Assembly (NCBI GenBank): GCA_947599875.1
Contig: CANQFV010000002.1
Location: 62,001-126,000, forward strand
Length of the DNA stretch: 64,000 nt
Source of the DNA: an uncultured Oscillospiraceae bacterium
GTDB taxonomy: Bacteria > Bacillota > Clostridia > Oscillospirales > Oscillospiraceae
Direction of reading: 5' to 3'
In this document: in pieces, positions 18,132 through 26,328 of the stretch
Position numbering within the stretch: the first letter of the stretch is position 1
Layout of the letters: each line of letters begins with the position of its first letter
The notes under the pieces: model-generated
Databases searched by the model: none
What the model was told of the DNA's origin: nothing
Seen by the model: only the letters and a program-made list of their open reading frames with translations
Made by a program: the position numbers and the translations under genes

Positions 18132-19043
18132 ATGACAGCACGGATCATCACGCCGGAGACGGTGACGGAGTTTCAGGACAGCCTTCTCCGCCTGGAGCGA
18201 AGCCCCCACACCATCGGACGGTATATGCACGACGTGAAGAGCTACTACGCCTTTTTAGGCGGCCAGGAGGTCACGTCGGAGACCACCTGCGCCTACAAGC
18301 AGAAGCTGGTGGACCGGAAGTACGCCCCATCCAGCATCAACACGATCTTGGCATCCCTCTTCGCCTTCTTCAAATTCATGGAGTGGCCGGGGTGCGGCAC
18401 GCAGCGGATGGTCATCCAGCGGGACGCCTTCTGCCCGGAGGAGAAGGAGCTTTCCCTGCGGGAGTACAAGGCCATCGTGAAGGCCGCCCCCAAGGGGCGG
18501 GACAAGCTGATCGTGCAGACCCTCTGCGCCACGGGGATCCGGGTGTCGGAGCTTCAGTATTTCACCGTGGAGGCGGTGCGCCGGCGGGAGGTAGTCGTCA
18601 TCTGCAAGCGGAAGATCCGGCGGATCATGGTGCCGGACGACCTGGGGGCGCAGCTGGAGGCCTACGCCAAGGAGCGGAAGATCACCTCCGGGCCGATCTT
18701 CCGGGGCTGGAAGGGAAAGCCCCTGAGCCGCAGGCGTGTCTGGGCGGTGACGAAGTCGGCGGGGCACCGGGCCGGGGTCCGGGAGTCCAAGGTCTACCCC
18801 CACAACCTGCGCAAGCTGTTCGCCCGCACCTTCTGTGCCGCGGGCGGGGACGTGGTGAAGCTCTCCGACGTTTTAGGCCACAGCAGCATTGAGACCACCA
18901 GAATTTACACCCGATCCAGCGGGGCGGAGCATCGGCGGCTGGTCAACGCCCTGGGACTGGTGCCGGCCCTGGAGGAGACGCCGGAAAAAGAAAAACCTCC
19001 CCGTTCCCGGAGGAACAGGAGAGGGAAAAAGAGTAGAAGGTAG
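18132..19043 (+). CDS. Tyrosine recombinase, candidate invertase of the adjacent promoter switch
   Basis: This is a 303-residue phage-integrase family recombinase with an N-terminal SAM-like core-binding domain (about residues 1-100) and a catalytic domain. The active-site set is present: Arg136 in ATGIRVSEL, His224 and Arg227 in HNLRKLF, His250 in LGHSSIETT and the Tyr259 nucleophile in RIYTR. The C-terminus is a basic tail rich in Lys/Arg. The ATG at 18132 has GGAGG seven bases upstream. It lies only 47 bp from a pair of inverted repeats that bound a promoter, the same layout as known tyrosine-recombinase DNA inversion switches such as those controlled by RecV in Clostridioides difficile. 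That it inverts this segment is inference. XerC/D housekeeping recombinases are similar in size, so a chromosome-dimer role cannot be excluded. Confidence 0.85.
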   Translation: MTARIITPETVTEFQDSLLRLERSPHTIGRYMHDVKSYYAFLGGQEVTSETTCAYKQKLVDRKYAPSSINTILASLFAFFKFMEWPGCGTQRMVIQRDAFCPEEKELSLREYKAIVKAAPKGRDKLIVQTLCATGIRVSELQYFTVEAVRRREVVVICKRKIRRIMVPDDLGAQLEAYAKERKITSGPIFRGWKGKPLSRRRVWAVTKSAGHRAGVRESKVYPHNLRKLFARTFCAAGGDVVKLSDVLGHSSIETTRIYTRSSGAEHRRLVNALGLVPALEETPEKEKPPRSRRNRRGKKSRR

Positions 19044-19090
19044 AAAGCTCTAAACCTGCGTCGCGGCCGCCCTTCCCCGCCGGGATATTT

Positions 19091-19116
19091 GAAACATTAT
19101 TGATATAATGTTTCCT
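19091..19116 (+). repeat. Left inverted repeat of the switch
   Basis: This 26-bp repeat has internal symmetry: arms GAAACATTA and TAATGTTTC flank an asymmetric TTGATA centre, followed by CT. That is the layout of a tyrosine recombinase core site, with two binding arms and a short directional spacer. Confidence 0.75.
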
Positions 19117-19301
19117 TTTATCAGATCCGGACACGCGGCTGTGCCCCTAAAAATGGAAATACATACCAGGGAATGGCCTTTTTGGGCACGGCAAAGCGCG
19201 CCCTCAGGGTCTTTCCAAACTTTGGGGGCGCTAACGGGGCGTCGCGGCGTGGGCATTTATGTCAACTAAGCACGCTTTTTCAAAATTTTCTCCCTCTTTG
19301 C

Positions 19302-19329
19302 TTGACAATTTGGGCAAATCGTCTATAAT
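19302..19329 (+). promoter_or_regulatory. Promoter inside the invertible segment
   Basis: TTGACA (19302-19307) and TATAAT (19324-19329) both match consensus, with 16 bp between them. Transcription would start about 40 bp before the right inverted repeat and run toward the prepilin gene at 19831, so this is the presumed ON orientation. Confidence 0.8.
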
Positions 19330-19374
19330 GATAGAGAAGAATTTTGTGTTGCTTGCTCCTTCCTGCCGTGATTG

Positions 19375-19400
19375 AGGAAACATTATATCAATAATGTCTC
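19375..19400 (-). repeat. Right inverted repeat of the switch
   Basis: Its reverse complement matches the left repeat at 25 of 26 positions. The one mismatch is at the third base, A versus G. The spacer reads TATCAA on the plus strand, opposite to the left copy, so recombination between the two would invert the intervening DNA. Confidence 0.75.
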
Positions 19401-19621
19401 GAAAAGATGGCTGCCATTCGTCTCGCATGGGGCGGGAGGCGGGCCTTTTGTTCAATTTAACGGAAAACAACAAGGGTGTGGCGTCCGGTCACGACCCTGC
19501 TTGTGCTTTAAAAACTCTGACGACCAGGGAAGTGTTGGAAAATTAAGGAAATCGCTCCCCTCTTCCAGCATCCTCCACGAAAAAACCGGATAAAAAATCG
19601 TAGAAATACATCATTTGGGAC

Positions 19622-19650
19622 TTGAATTATTCGTCTGACTATTGTATAAT
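19622..19650 (+). promoter_or_regulatory. Fixed promoter upstream of the long prepilin
   Basis: TTGAAT (19622-19627), 17 bp, TATAAT (19645-19650). It lies outside the invertible segment, so basal transcription of the pilin locus may not depend entirely on the switch. Confidence 0.7.
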
Positions 19651-19661
19651 AACGCATCATA

Positions 19662-19800
19662 GGGTGACTGAACGGTCACGGAAAGGTGGTTCTTCGACAG
19701 AGCGTTCACGAAGAAAACCATTCAAACTGAATTTGTGCCATACAGCGCTGTTGCAAGCGGGACGCTGTATATATAAACGGAGCCGGTAACGGTTCCGGGG
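19662..19800 (+). promoter_or_regulatory. Highly structured 5' leader with a possible kissing-loop pair
   Basis: Four hairpins follow the fixed promoter. H1 is GTGAC/GTCAC with loop TGAACG (19664-19679). H2 has arms TGGTTCTTCG and CGAAGAA(AA)CCA (19687-19720), and its loop contains CGTTCA, the exact complement of the H1 loop. H3 is ATACAGCG/CGCTGTAT (19740-19770). H4 is CGGAGCC/GGTTCCG (19778-19797), just before the RBS. The loop-loop pairing suggests a folded regulatory RNA. It does not match the c-di-GMP-I, c-di-GMP-II or purine riboswitch signatures I know. Confidence 0.5.
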
Positions 19801-19830
19801 CAAACAACAATTTTAAGGAGTGGTTTTATC

Positions 19831-21177
19831 ATGAGAGGAAATGAGACAGGCGGAAAAGCCGGATTTATCCGGGAGGCCCGGGGCTTCACTCTGGTGGAGC
19901 TGATCGTGGTCATCGCCATTCTCGCAGTTTTGGCCGGTGTGGCGTACCCCGTGTACACGGGTTACATACAAAAGGCCAATGAGGCCGCGGATCAGGTTCT
20001 TCTGGGCGCTGTGAACGAGGCTTTCGCCTCAGCCCTGATCGACGCGGGGTATACGGACGGACTTCCCGCAGATGTGGAGGTCGGAAGTTATGGAGTGATC
20101 AAACTGGTAGAGGGGGTTCTCCCCTTGGACAAGGATGTAATTGAAAATCTTGATGTTACCAGCGATTCATCCGTAGACAGCGCCTTTACAAGATATTACA
20201 AAGGAAACGCGGAAAAGGGGTTTAAGGTCTTTCAGACTTTAGTCTATAACCCGGAGACAAGAGGTTTCAGCGGTCTTTACGACAACAAGATCGTCACAGA
20301 AAAGTACACGATCACGAAGAAAGTTGATAAGAACGGCAATGTAAAGCTTGAGGTCGAGACCAAAGACGGTAAAAAGGTTGAGTTTACGCTTCAAGCGGAA
20401 GATCAGGAGACATTTGGAAATTCTGCCTTTGGCGAGAACATGACGATGGGCGAGCTTATGGGCGAGGTCAACAACGTGGTCAGCTCCGCCGGAGCTTTGC
20501 TGGGCGGACTTGGCGGCCCCTCGATGGTTGAGCAGCTCCTGACGCCCGAACTGAATGAGCTTCTGAAAGCGAGCGGCTACACTATTCCCGATCCCTCCGA
20601 TTACCCTCAGGGCGAGGATGATCCGGAATATCAGGCGGCCCTCGAGAGGTACATGAACGCCGGAATGAGCGCCGTAGTCATGGGCGTGGCCCAGAAATCC
20701 AAGGATCTCACGGCGGCAAAGGTTCTCGACGCACTTCAAAACGGCGGCGATCTTGGGCTGGGAAGCGACACATCCGCTGTGGTCGCTCAGGCCGCGATGG
20801 TTTACGGTGTCCTCACCGGTTATGCAAATTCCGACAGGGGAACCGATATTATTACTGTTGACGGCGAAGAGATGACCGTGTATGATTATTTCAAGCAGAT
20901 TTCCGACGGCGTTGCCGGAACCGATCCCTCTACTCCCCCGATGATGGCGCTGCTCCAGGTTATTGGCGCCAGCGATGTTCTGATGAATCAGAATTCCGAA
21001 GTTTTCAATGACTACATGATGAACGGCGGAGGCATGGATGATCTGGACGGCTACTTTGCCGCCATGCGCGCCATCGACCAGAATACCAGCCAGCTGACAG
21101 AAAGCGGCGTGCTGGATGACGGCTTTGGCGATGCTGATCTGAGCGTTCTTCTTGATGCCCTGTTTGGGGCGAACTGA
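19831..21177 (+). CDS. Long type IV prepilin-like protein
   Basis: This 448-residue protein has a class III/IV prepilin signal: a short basic leader, cleavage after Gly in RG|FTLVELIVVIAIL (about residue 18), then the hydrophobic assembly helix and VAYPVYTGYI. The body is far longer than a normal pilin (about 150 residues), acidic and helix-rich, with one cysteine-free globular region I do not recognise. Its N-terminus is nearly the same as the short prepilin at 28951, so both probably use the same machine. AAGGAG is about nine bases before the ATG. It is the first gene after the promoter switch. It might be an adhesin-tipped or minor pilin rather than the shaft subunit. Confidence 0.82.
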   Translation: MRGNETGGKAGFIREARGFTLVELIVVIAILAVLAGVAYPVYTGYIQKANEAADQVLLGAVNEAFASALIDAGYTDGLPADVEVGSYGVIKLVEGVLPLDKDVIENLDVTSDSSVDSAFTRYYKGNAEKGFKVFQTLVYNPETRGFSGLYDNKIVTEKYTITKKVDKNGNVKLEVETKDGKKVEFTLQAEDQETFGNSAFGENMTMGELMGEVNNVVSSAGALLGGLGGPSMVEQLLTPELNELLKASGYTIPDPSDYPQGEDDPEYQAALERYMNAGMSAVVMGVAQKSKDLTAAKVLDALQNGGDLGLGSDTSAVVAQAAMVYGVLTGYANSDRGTDIITVDGEEMTVYDYFKQISDGVAGTDPSTPPMMALLQVIGASDVLMNQNSEVFNDYMMNGGGMDDLDGYFAAMRAIDQNTSQLTESGVLDDGFGDADLSVLLDALFGAN

Positions 21178-21344
21178 TCCTGCGGGGCGGGAAACAATCC
21201 AATCGATACGGTGCCGATTAGTACCATGACAAATTCCTGCCTGGCGCGCTGTTCGGCGGCGATTCCTGACCCCCGGCCACTTAGTGAGTAATATATTATA
21301 TTCTTATATAATGTATTTTCAATTCATCAAAAGGAGTGACTGAT

Positions 21345-24300
21345 TTGAAAAAGCGTATGACCAGTTTGCTGGTCGTCCTGTGCCTGGTGTTCGCACTGAT
21401 ACCCACGGCACTGGCCGCCAGCGCATCGGATTTCCCCGATGTGAAGAAAGGCACATGGTACTATGATGCCGTCGATGAGGTGGTCAGCAATGGCTACTTC
21501 CTCGGACAGGGCGACGGGACATTTGCCCCCCATAAGGCGATGACCCGCGCTATGTTCGTCACGGTTCTGTCCCGGGTGGACGGCGCTGTGGTGGACAACA
21601 GCAAGTCGTCCTTCAGCGACGTGCCCGCCGGCGCCTGGTACACCGGAGCGGTGACCTGGGCTGCTCAGAACAGCATCGTTCTGGGCGTGGGCGGGGACAA
21701 GTTTGACCCCAACCGGAACATCAACCGTGTGGATATGTGCCTCATCATGAGCCGTTACATATCCTACTACGCGGCCAAGACCGGCAGGGTCCCCGCCGTG
21801 TCCGGCGTTGTCAAGACCTTTGGCGACACCGCCAGCCTGAGCGCCTCCAATAAGGAAGCCGTGGAGAAGTGCGTCTCCTACGGCCTGATCGTGGGCGACG
21901 ACTACGGCAACTTCAAGCCCGCCAGCAACGCTACCCGTGCTGAGGTGGCGGTCATCATCTCCCGTCTGGCGTGGATCACCACCGGCGGCGGCGGTACCGG
22001 CGTCTACAACCGGTACTACAGGAACTACCCCGGCGGCGGCGACTCTGAGTGGACTCAGATGTACCTCGGCACTGTTCAGGGCTGGGCCGCTGTCAGCGCC
22101 AACGCCGGCTGGACGAAGCCTGACGGATACGACTTCGTCGGCTGGAACACTAAGCCTGACGGCTCCGGTACTGACTATGCGGTCGGCCAGGCTGCCAGTC
22201 GCCTGTTCCTCTACGCTCAGTGGAAGCCCGAGAAGCCCAAGGCCGATGACCACATCAACAAGGCCATGACGGAAGCTGTGAGTCGCGGTAACCAGGAGGC
22301 CCAGGATCTGTACACGGCCGCTTATAATGAGCTGGCTGAGCTGCTGGCGGGTTCCTCCGTCCTTGAGCAGGTACAGAAGGCCAAGGAGGCCACCACCTTC
22401 AGCATCGTTCTCAAAGACCACAACATCACTGTTACCTTCGAGACTAACGCCAACGACGAGAATCTCAGGAAGCTGGCTGTCTTCGCCAAGGATTACGCGC
22501 TGGATATGTTCCGGGGCAACGGCACCTCCGCCAAGGAAGATGTGAATGATCTTACTGCGAAGGTTAAGGAAAGCCTGAAGAAGCTGCTTGAGGATTTGGG
22601 CGTTAAGTATGAAGGCGCTACCATGAAGCAGAAGCTGGACACCGCCGCCAAGAACCTGGCTAAGCTGGGCAAGGACAAGGCTGTTCAGTATAAGGACACC
22701 CTGAAGGACATCTTCAAGAACGTGGATGCCAGCAATCTTGCCGAGGCTGTGAAGAACGGCACTACTTCTGTTGATGGTGTTACCGTCAGCGCCAACGAGA
22801 CCGAGCTGCTGACGGCCGACAAGAACACCACCCTCACCAGGGCTGACCTTGAGGCTGCCGCTCAGAAGGCCCACGAGGCCGTTCAGAAGGCCACCGGCAA
22901 CGCCTATGCCTCCATCGATGAGATCGCTGGTTATGTCACCGGCAAGATCGTGTTTGAGCCTGCTGAGACCATCGCGAAGAACTACAAGGCCGCTGGCGGC
23001 GACTATGACGCCGAGTACACGGTAACATTCTCCGTCACCACCGGCACTGAGGACTATCTGGCTTATAAGTTTGACGGCCATTATGACCACTTCCGCTTTG
23101 CCCCCACGCAGGTTATGTGGGATGAGTATGTTAAGAGCCTGGAAACTCTCAGGAGCAAGGTTGTTGCGAGGCTGAGGCCTGGTACTCCTGCCGCAGCTAA
23201 CGTGTTCGCTCCCTTCGCCGCCAATACCGCCAGGTTCATTGGCTTCACCGCTCCTATCGCCGGTACGCCCGTGCCCACTTCTGCTGAGGACGGCGGTCAG
23301 ATGACTATGGTCGAGCTGATCCACCTGCTGGATGACATGTTCAAGCAGGTGACCGACAACGAGAACGACGATCACGTTGACAAGGCCATTGATAAGTGGA
23401 AGGAAGCCAACAAGGATAATTTCACCGAGGATGATATGATTGACATCCTTCTCGGTGAGAAGAGCCTGGATACCGAAGGCCTTGACAACTCGGCCATCGA
23501 TGAGCTGGTTGACCAGCTGGTCACGGAAGCCGTGGATAAGGCCCAGGATGAGATCAAGGGCCACAAGGCTTACGATTACGGGAGGATTGAGGATCTGCTT
23601 GACACCAAGGGCGGTGCCCAGGAGTTCCTGGGTTCCTCCGCGGACTCCTTCTTTGAAGCAGACGGCACTACACCGAAGGCCGGTTACGAGGGCATCGTCG
23701 ATCATCTGTTCAACTCTATGGCCGATAAGATCAATGATCAGCGTGCGGCAGAAATCACCGATCCCGCTGAGAAGGAAAAGGCTGCGGACGTGAAGAAAAA
23801 GGCGGAGGATAAGACCGAGCTGCACACCTTCGTCGATAACTCCATTCAGGCGCAGATGGACAACACCGATCAGATTTTCGAGTTCGCCGGTGAGCTGGGT
23901 TACACCGAAAAGATCGAGGATAAGATCAAGGATAAGTTCGGCGATAATGTTTCGATCAACGACGTGAAGAAAGCCCTTGAGTTCTTTGACGATGCCAGAA
24001 CTCGCTCTAAGCTGGTGAAGAAGACTCTCGGCGGCGCCGTTGACAGCATGAAGTCCGATGCCATCAAGAGTCTTGTCGAGGATCGTTGGACGAACTACTC
24101 CGCCAGGATTCAGCGCGTCCTGACCCGGGCCAACAACGCCCTGAACCGTGTGCTGAACTCTCGGTTCGGTGACACTGCCGAAACTGCTACCATCCAGATT
24201 GGCACCAATGGCAACAAGGTTGGCGTGGCTGCCCTCCGGGAGATTCTCACGGGCACTTATACGACCTATAACGATTTTGTCAATGCTGTTGAGAAGTTCG

Positions 24301-24434
24301 TGAAGACCACCGCTAACATCGGTGACCTCAGCATCGAGAAGCTGGCAACCACCCCGATCACCATCGAAGCCGGCAAGTATTCTTACACCTTCTTCGTTGA
24401 GATCGACCTTGAGGCCAACATCACCCACGACTAA
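21345..24434 (+). CDS. Large secreted S-layer-homology (SLH) protein
   Basis: This 1029-residue protein has a Sec signal peptide (LLVVLCLVFALIPTALA), three SLH domains (about residues 30-200; motifs FPDVKKGTWYYDAV, FSDVPAGAWYTGAV and the third ending ATRAEVAVIISRLAW), a short InlB B-repeat-like unit (about 235-290, ending LFLYAQW) and a long Asp/Lys-rich helical region to the C-terminus. SLH domains bind pyruvylated wall polymers, so it should be surface anchored. I chose TTG at 21345, eight bases after AAGGAG; a GTG at 21336 overlaps the RBS. Codons end in T much more often (GCT, GTT, GAT) than in neighbouring genes, which may reflect very high expression. It sits between a prepilin and pilB. 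Confidence 0.88.
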   Translation: MKKRMTSLLVVLCLVFALIPTALAASASDFPDVKKGTWYYDAVDEVVSNGYFLGQGDGTFAPHKAMTRAMFVTVLSRVDGAVVDNSKSSFSDVPAGAWYTGAVTWAAQNSIVLGVGGDKFDPNRNINRVDMCLIMSRYISYYAAKTGRVPAVSGVVKTFGDTASLSASNKEAVEKCVSYGLIVGDDYGNFKPASNATRAEVAVIISRLAWITTGGGGTGVYNRYYRNYPGGGDSEWTQMYLGTVQGWAAVSANAGWTKPDGYDFVGWNTKPDGSGTDYAVGQAASRLFLYAQWKPEKPKADDHINKAMTEAVSRGNQEAQDLYTAAYNELAELLAGSSVLEQVQKAKEATTFSIVLKDHNITVTFETNANDENLRKLAVFAKDYALDMFRGNGTSAKEDVNDLTAKVKESLKKLLEDLGVKYEGATMKQKLDTAAKNLAKLGKDKAVQYKDTLKDIFKNVDASNLAEAVKNGTTSVDGVTVSANETELLTADKNTTLTRADLEAAAQKAHEAVQKATGNAYASIDEIAGYVTGKIVFEPAETIAKNYKAAGGDYDAEYTVTFSVTTGTEDYLAYKFDGHYDHFRFAPTQVMWDEYVKSLETLRSKVVARLRPGTPAAANVFAPFAANTARFIGFTAPIAGTPVPTSAEDGGQMTMVELIHLLDDMFKQVTDNENDDHVDKAIDKWKEANKDNFTEDDMIDILLGEKSLDTEGLDNSAIDELVDQLVTEAVDKAQDEIKGHKAYDYGRIEDLLDTKGGAQEFLGSSADSFFEADGTTPKAGYEGIVDHLFNSMADKINDQRAAEITDPAEKEKAADVKKKAEDKTELHTFVDNSIQAQMDNTDQIFEFAGELGYTEKIEDKIKDKFGDNVSINDVKKALEFFDDARTRSKLVKKTLGGAVDSMKSDAIKSLVEDRWTNYSARIQRVLTRANNALNRVLNSRFGDTAETATIQIGTNGNKVGVAALREILTGTYTTYNDFVNAVEKFVKTTANIGDLSIEKLATTPITIEAGKYSYTFFVEIDLEANITHD

Positions 24435-24469
24435 TCATCGCACTACCCTACCCTACGCGTAACTACCAT

Positions 24470-24502
24470 CCCCTTGGGGCCGCTTTTGCGGCCCCAAGGG
24501 GG
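24470..24502 (+). terminator. Strong GC hairpin after the SLH gene
   Basis: CCCCTTGGGGCCGC and GCGGCCCCAAGGGG arms with a short TTTT loop. There is no T-tail, so it may stabilise the SLH mRNA 3' end or attenuate read-through into pilB rather than stop it fully. Confidence 0.5.
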
Positions 24503-24597
24503 AGCGTTGAATCCGGAACCGGAGCTTCCGCTTCGATTTCGGCTTGAGCGCTCCACCGGGTAAGACCCAGGCCGCGCCTTATTTGGAGGAACTAACC

Positions 24598-26328
24598 TTG
24601 AACGAAAAGCTTCTCAACTATCTGCTCGGGAAGGGCTACATCACCAAGGAACAGGCGGACAGCCTGCGGGAGGAATACCGCTCGGCCAGAAAATCCGTCC
24701 GTGACCTGCTGATGGAGAAGGGGCTTGTGCCGGAGGAGGCCATTGTGGACGCTCTGTCGGAGCTTTCACGGCTGCCCAGGGTCAAGCTCTATGAGATCAC
24801 CATCCCCCCGGAGGTTCGCCGGCTTGTGCCGCCGGATCTGCTGCGGGCGAATATGGTCATCCCCTTCGATTTTGACGGCGATGACACCGGCACACTGCGC
24901 GTGGCCCTGTGCGACCCCATGAACCTGAAGGGCCGGGACGTGGTGGCTATCACCAGTAAGCTCCGGGTGCGGCCGTATCTGGCCACATCCGCGGATATCA
25001 TGCGCACCATCGACCGGTACTACGGTACGCAGGAGATGCAGGCGGCCGTGGAGCAGTTCTCCGTGGCGCAGATGGGCGACACCCCCCGTTCCCTGGAGGA
25101 CGAGCTGGCCCAGGCGGACGTAAACTCCTCCCCTGTCGTTATGCTGGTCAACTCCCTGGTGGAGCAGGCCGTCCGGCAGAGGGCCTCGGACATCCACATC
25201 GAGCCGGAGGCGGATCAGATCCGCGTGCGGTTCCGGGTGGACGGCGTGCTGTACAGGCGCGCCACCTACGAGCTGAATCTGCTGGGCGCCATCATCACCC
25301 GAGTGAAGATCATAAGCTCTATGGACATCTCCGAAAAGCGCAAGCCCCAGGACGGCAGCTTCTCCATCACCGTTGACCGGATGGAATACGACGTGCGTGT
25401 CTCCACCGTCCCCACGGCGTATGGGGAGAAGTGCGTCATGCGTCTCACCCAGAAGCGGGCGCTGAACCGGGACAAGGAGAGTCTGGGACTTTCCGGTTCC
25501 GATCTTGTGATTTTTGACAAGCTGTTGGAGAAGCCCAACGGGATCGTCCTGGTGACGGGGCCCACTGGCTCGGGCAAATCCACCACGCTATACACGGCCC
25601 TCAGCGGACTGAACCAGGAGACGGTGAACATCGTCACCGTGGAAGACCCGGTGGAGGCGCATATTGACGGCATCAACCAGATCCAGGTCAACCCCAGGGC
25701 GGACATGACCTTCGCCACGGTGCTGCGCTCCATCCTCCGCCAGGACCCGGACATCATCATGATCGGCGAGATCCGTGACACGGAGACGGCGGCCATCGCC
25801 GTCCAGGCCTCCATCACGGGGCATCTGGTTCTCAGCACCCTGCACACCAACGACACGGCCAGCAGCGTCACCCGTCTGCTGGACATGGGGGTGGAGAGCT
25901 ACCTGATCGCCGACGCCACCGTGGGCATCATCGCCCAGCGCCTTGTGCGGCGGCTGTGCCCCAACTGCAAGCACGCCCGGCACCCCCACCCACACGAGGC
26001 GGACTATTTGGACATCCCGGAGGATCAGATCGAGAACACCAACATCTGGGAGCCGGTTGGCTGCCCCAGGTGCAGCGGAACGGGGTATTTTGACCGGATC
26101 GCCGTGTACGAGATCATGGATATCACCCCTCCCCTGCGCTCCCTCATCTCCCGAAAGGCCTCCGCCGACGAGATCCGCGCCCTGGCGGTGCGGGAGGGGA
26201 TGCACACCTTAAAGGCCAGCGCCAGGGAGCTTGTCCTGGCCGGCACCACCACCATCAGCGAGATGCAGCGCATCAGCATGGAGGACGACATGCCGGAGGC
26301 CATCCACAGCGGGGAGAGCATGGCATGA
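24598..26328 (+). CDS. pilB: Type IV pilus assembly ATPase PilB (GspE family)
   Basis: This is the hexameric cytoplasmic motor that powers pilin extrusion. The 576-residue protein has an N-terminal GspE_N/MshEN domain (about residues 1-150), Walker A GPTGSGKSTT (about 321-330), Walker B DPDIIMIGEIRDTETA, the His-box LSTLHTNDTA and a C-terminal zinc site with CPNC and CPRC. I chose TTG at 24598, seven bases after GGAGGA; the longer frame from 24544 lacks an RBS. The stop overlaps pilT by four bases. Confidence 0.95.
   Translation: MNEKLLNYLLGKGYITKEQADSLREEYRSARKSVRDLLMEKGLVPEEAIVDALSELSRLPRVKLYEITIPPEVRRLVPPDLLRANMVIPFDFDGDDTGTLRVALCDPMNLKGRDVVAITSKLRVRPYLATSADIMRTIDRYYGTQEMQAAVEQFSVAQMGDTPRSLEDELAQADVNSSPVVMLVNSLVEQAVRQRASDIHIEPEADQIRVRFRVDGVLYRRATYELNLLGAIITRVKIISSMDISEKRKPQDGSFSITVDRMEYDVRVSTVPTAYGEKCVMRLTQKRALNRDKESLGLSGSDLVIFDKLLEKPNGIVLVTGPTGSGKSTTLYTALSGLNQETVNIVTVEDPVEAHIDGINQIQVNPRADMTFATVLRSILRQDPDIIMIGEIRDTETAAIAVQASITGHLVLSTLHTNDTASSVTRLLDMGVESYLIADATVGIIAQRLVRRLCPNCKHARHPHPHEADYLDIPEDQIENTNIWEPVGCPRCSGTGYFDRIAVYEIMDITPPLRSLISRKASADEIRALAVREGMHTLKASARELVLAGTTTISEMQRISMEDDMPEAIHSGESMA

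Larger units (their letters stand above)
19091..19400. other. Candidate invertible promoter segment
   Basis: A 310-bp unit is bounded by two 26-bp inverted repeats (19091-19116 and 19375-19400) and lies directly after a tyrosine recombinase gene. Inside are no ORFs of note, two hairpins (one with GTGCCC/GGGCAC ends at 19140-19188) and a near-perfect promoter that, as sequenced, points out through the right repeat toward the pilin/SLH/pilus genes. In the opposite orientation the promoter would fire antisense into the recombinase 3' end. A weak divergent promoter (TTGAAA, 16 bp, CATAAA, minus strand, 19256-19283) may drive the other side. Confidence 0.7.

Noticed and set aside
19662-19830. c-di-GMP riboswitch upstream of the prepilin
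   Set aside because: The hairpin layout and bases do not match GEMM-I or GEMM-II consensus blocks. I kept it only as an unclassified leader.
21327-24428. A 1033-codon open frame antisense to the SLH gene
   Set aside because: It mirrors the SLH frame exactly, has no RBS or recognisable domain, and arises because the sense codons avoid reverse-complement stops. The plus frame has a signal peptide and SLH motifs.
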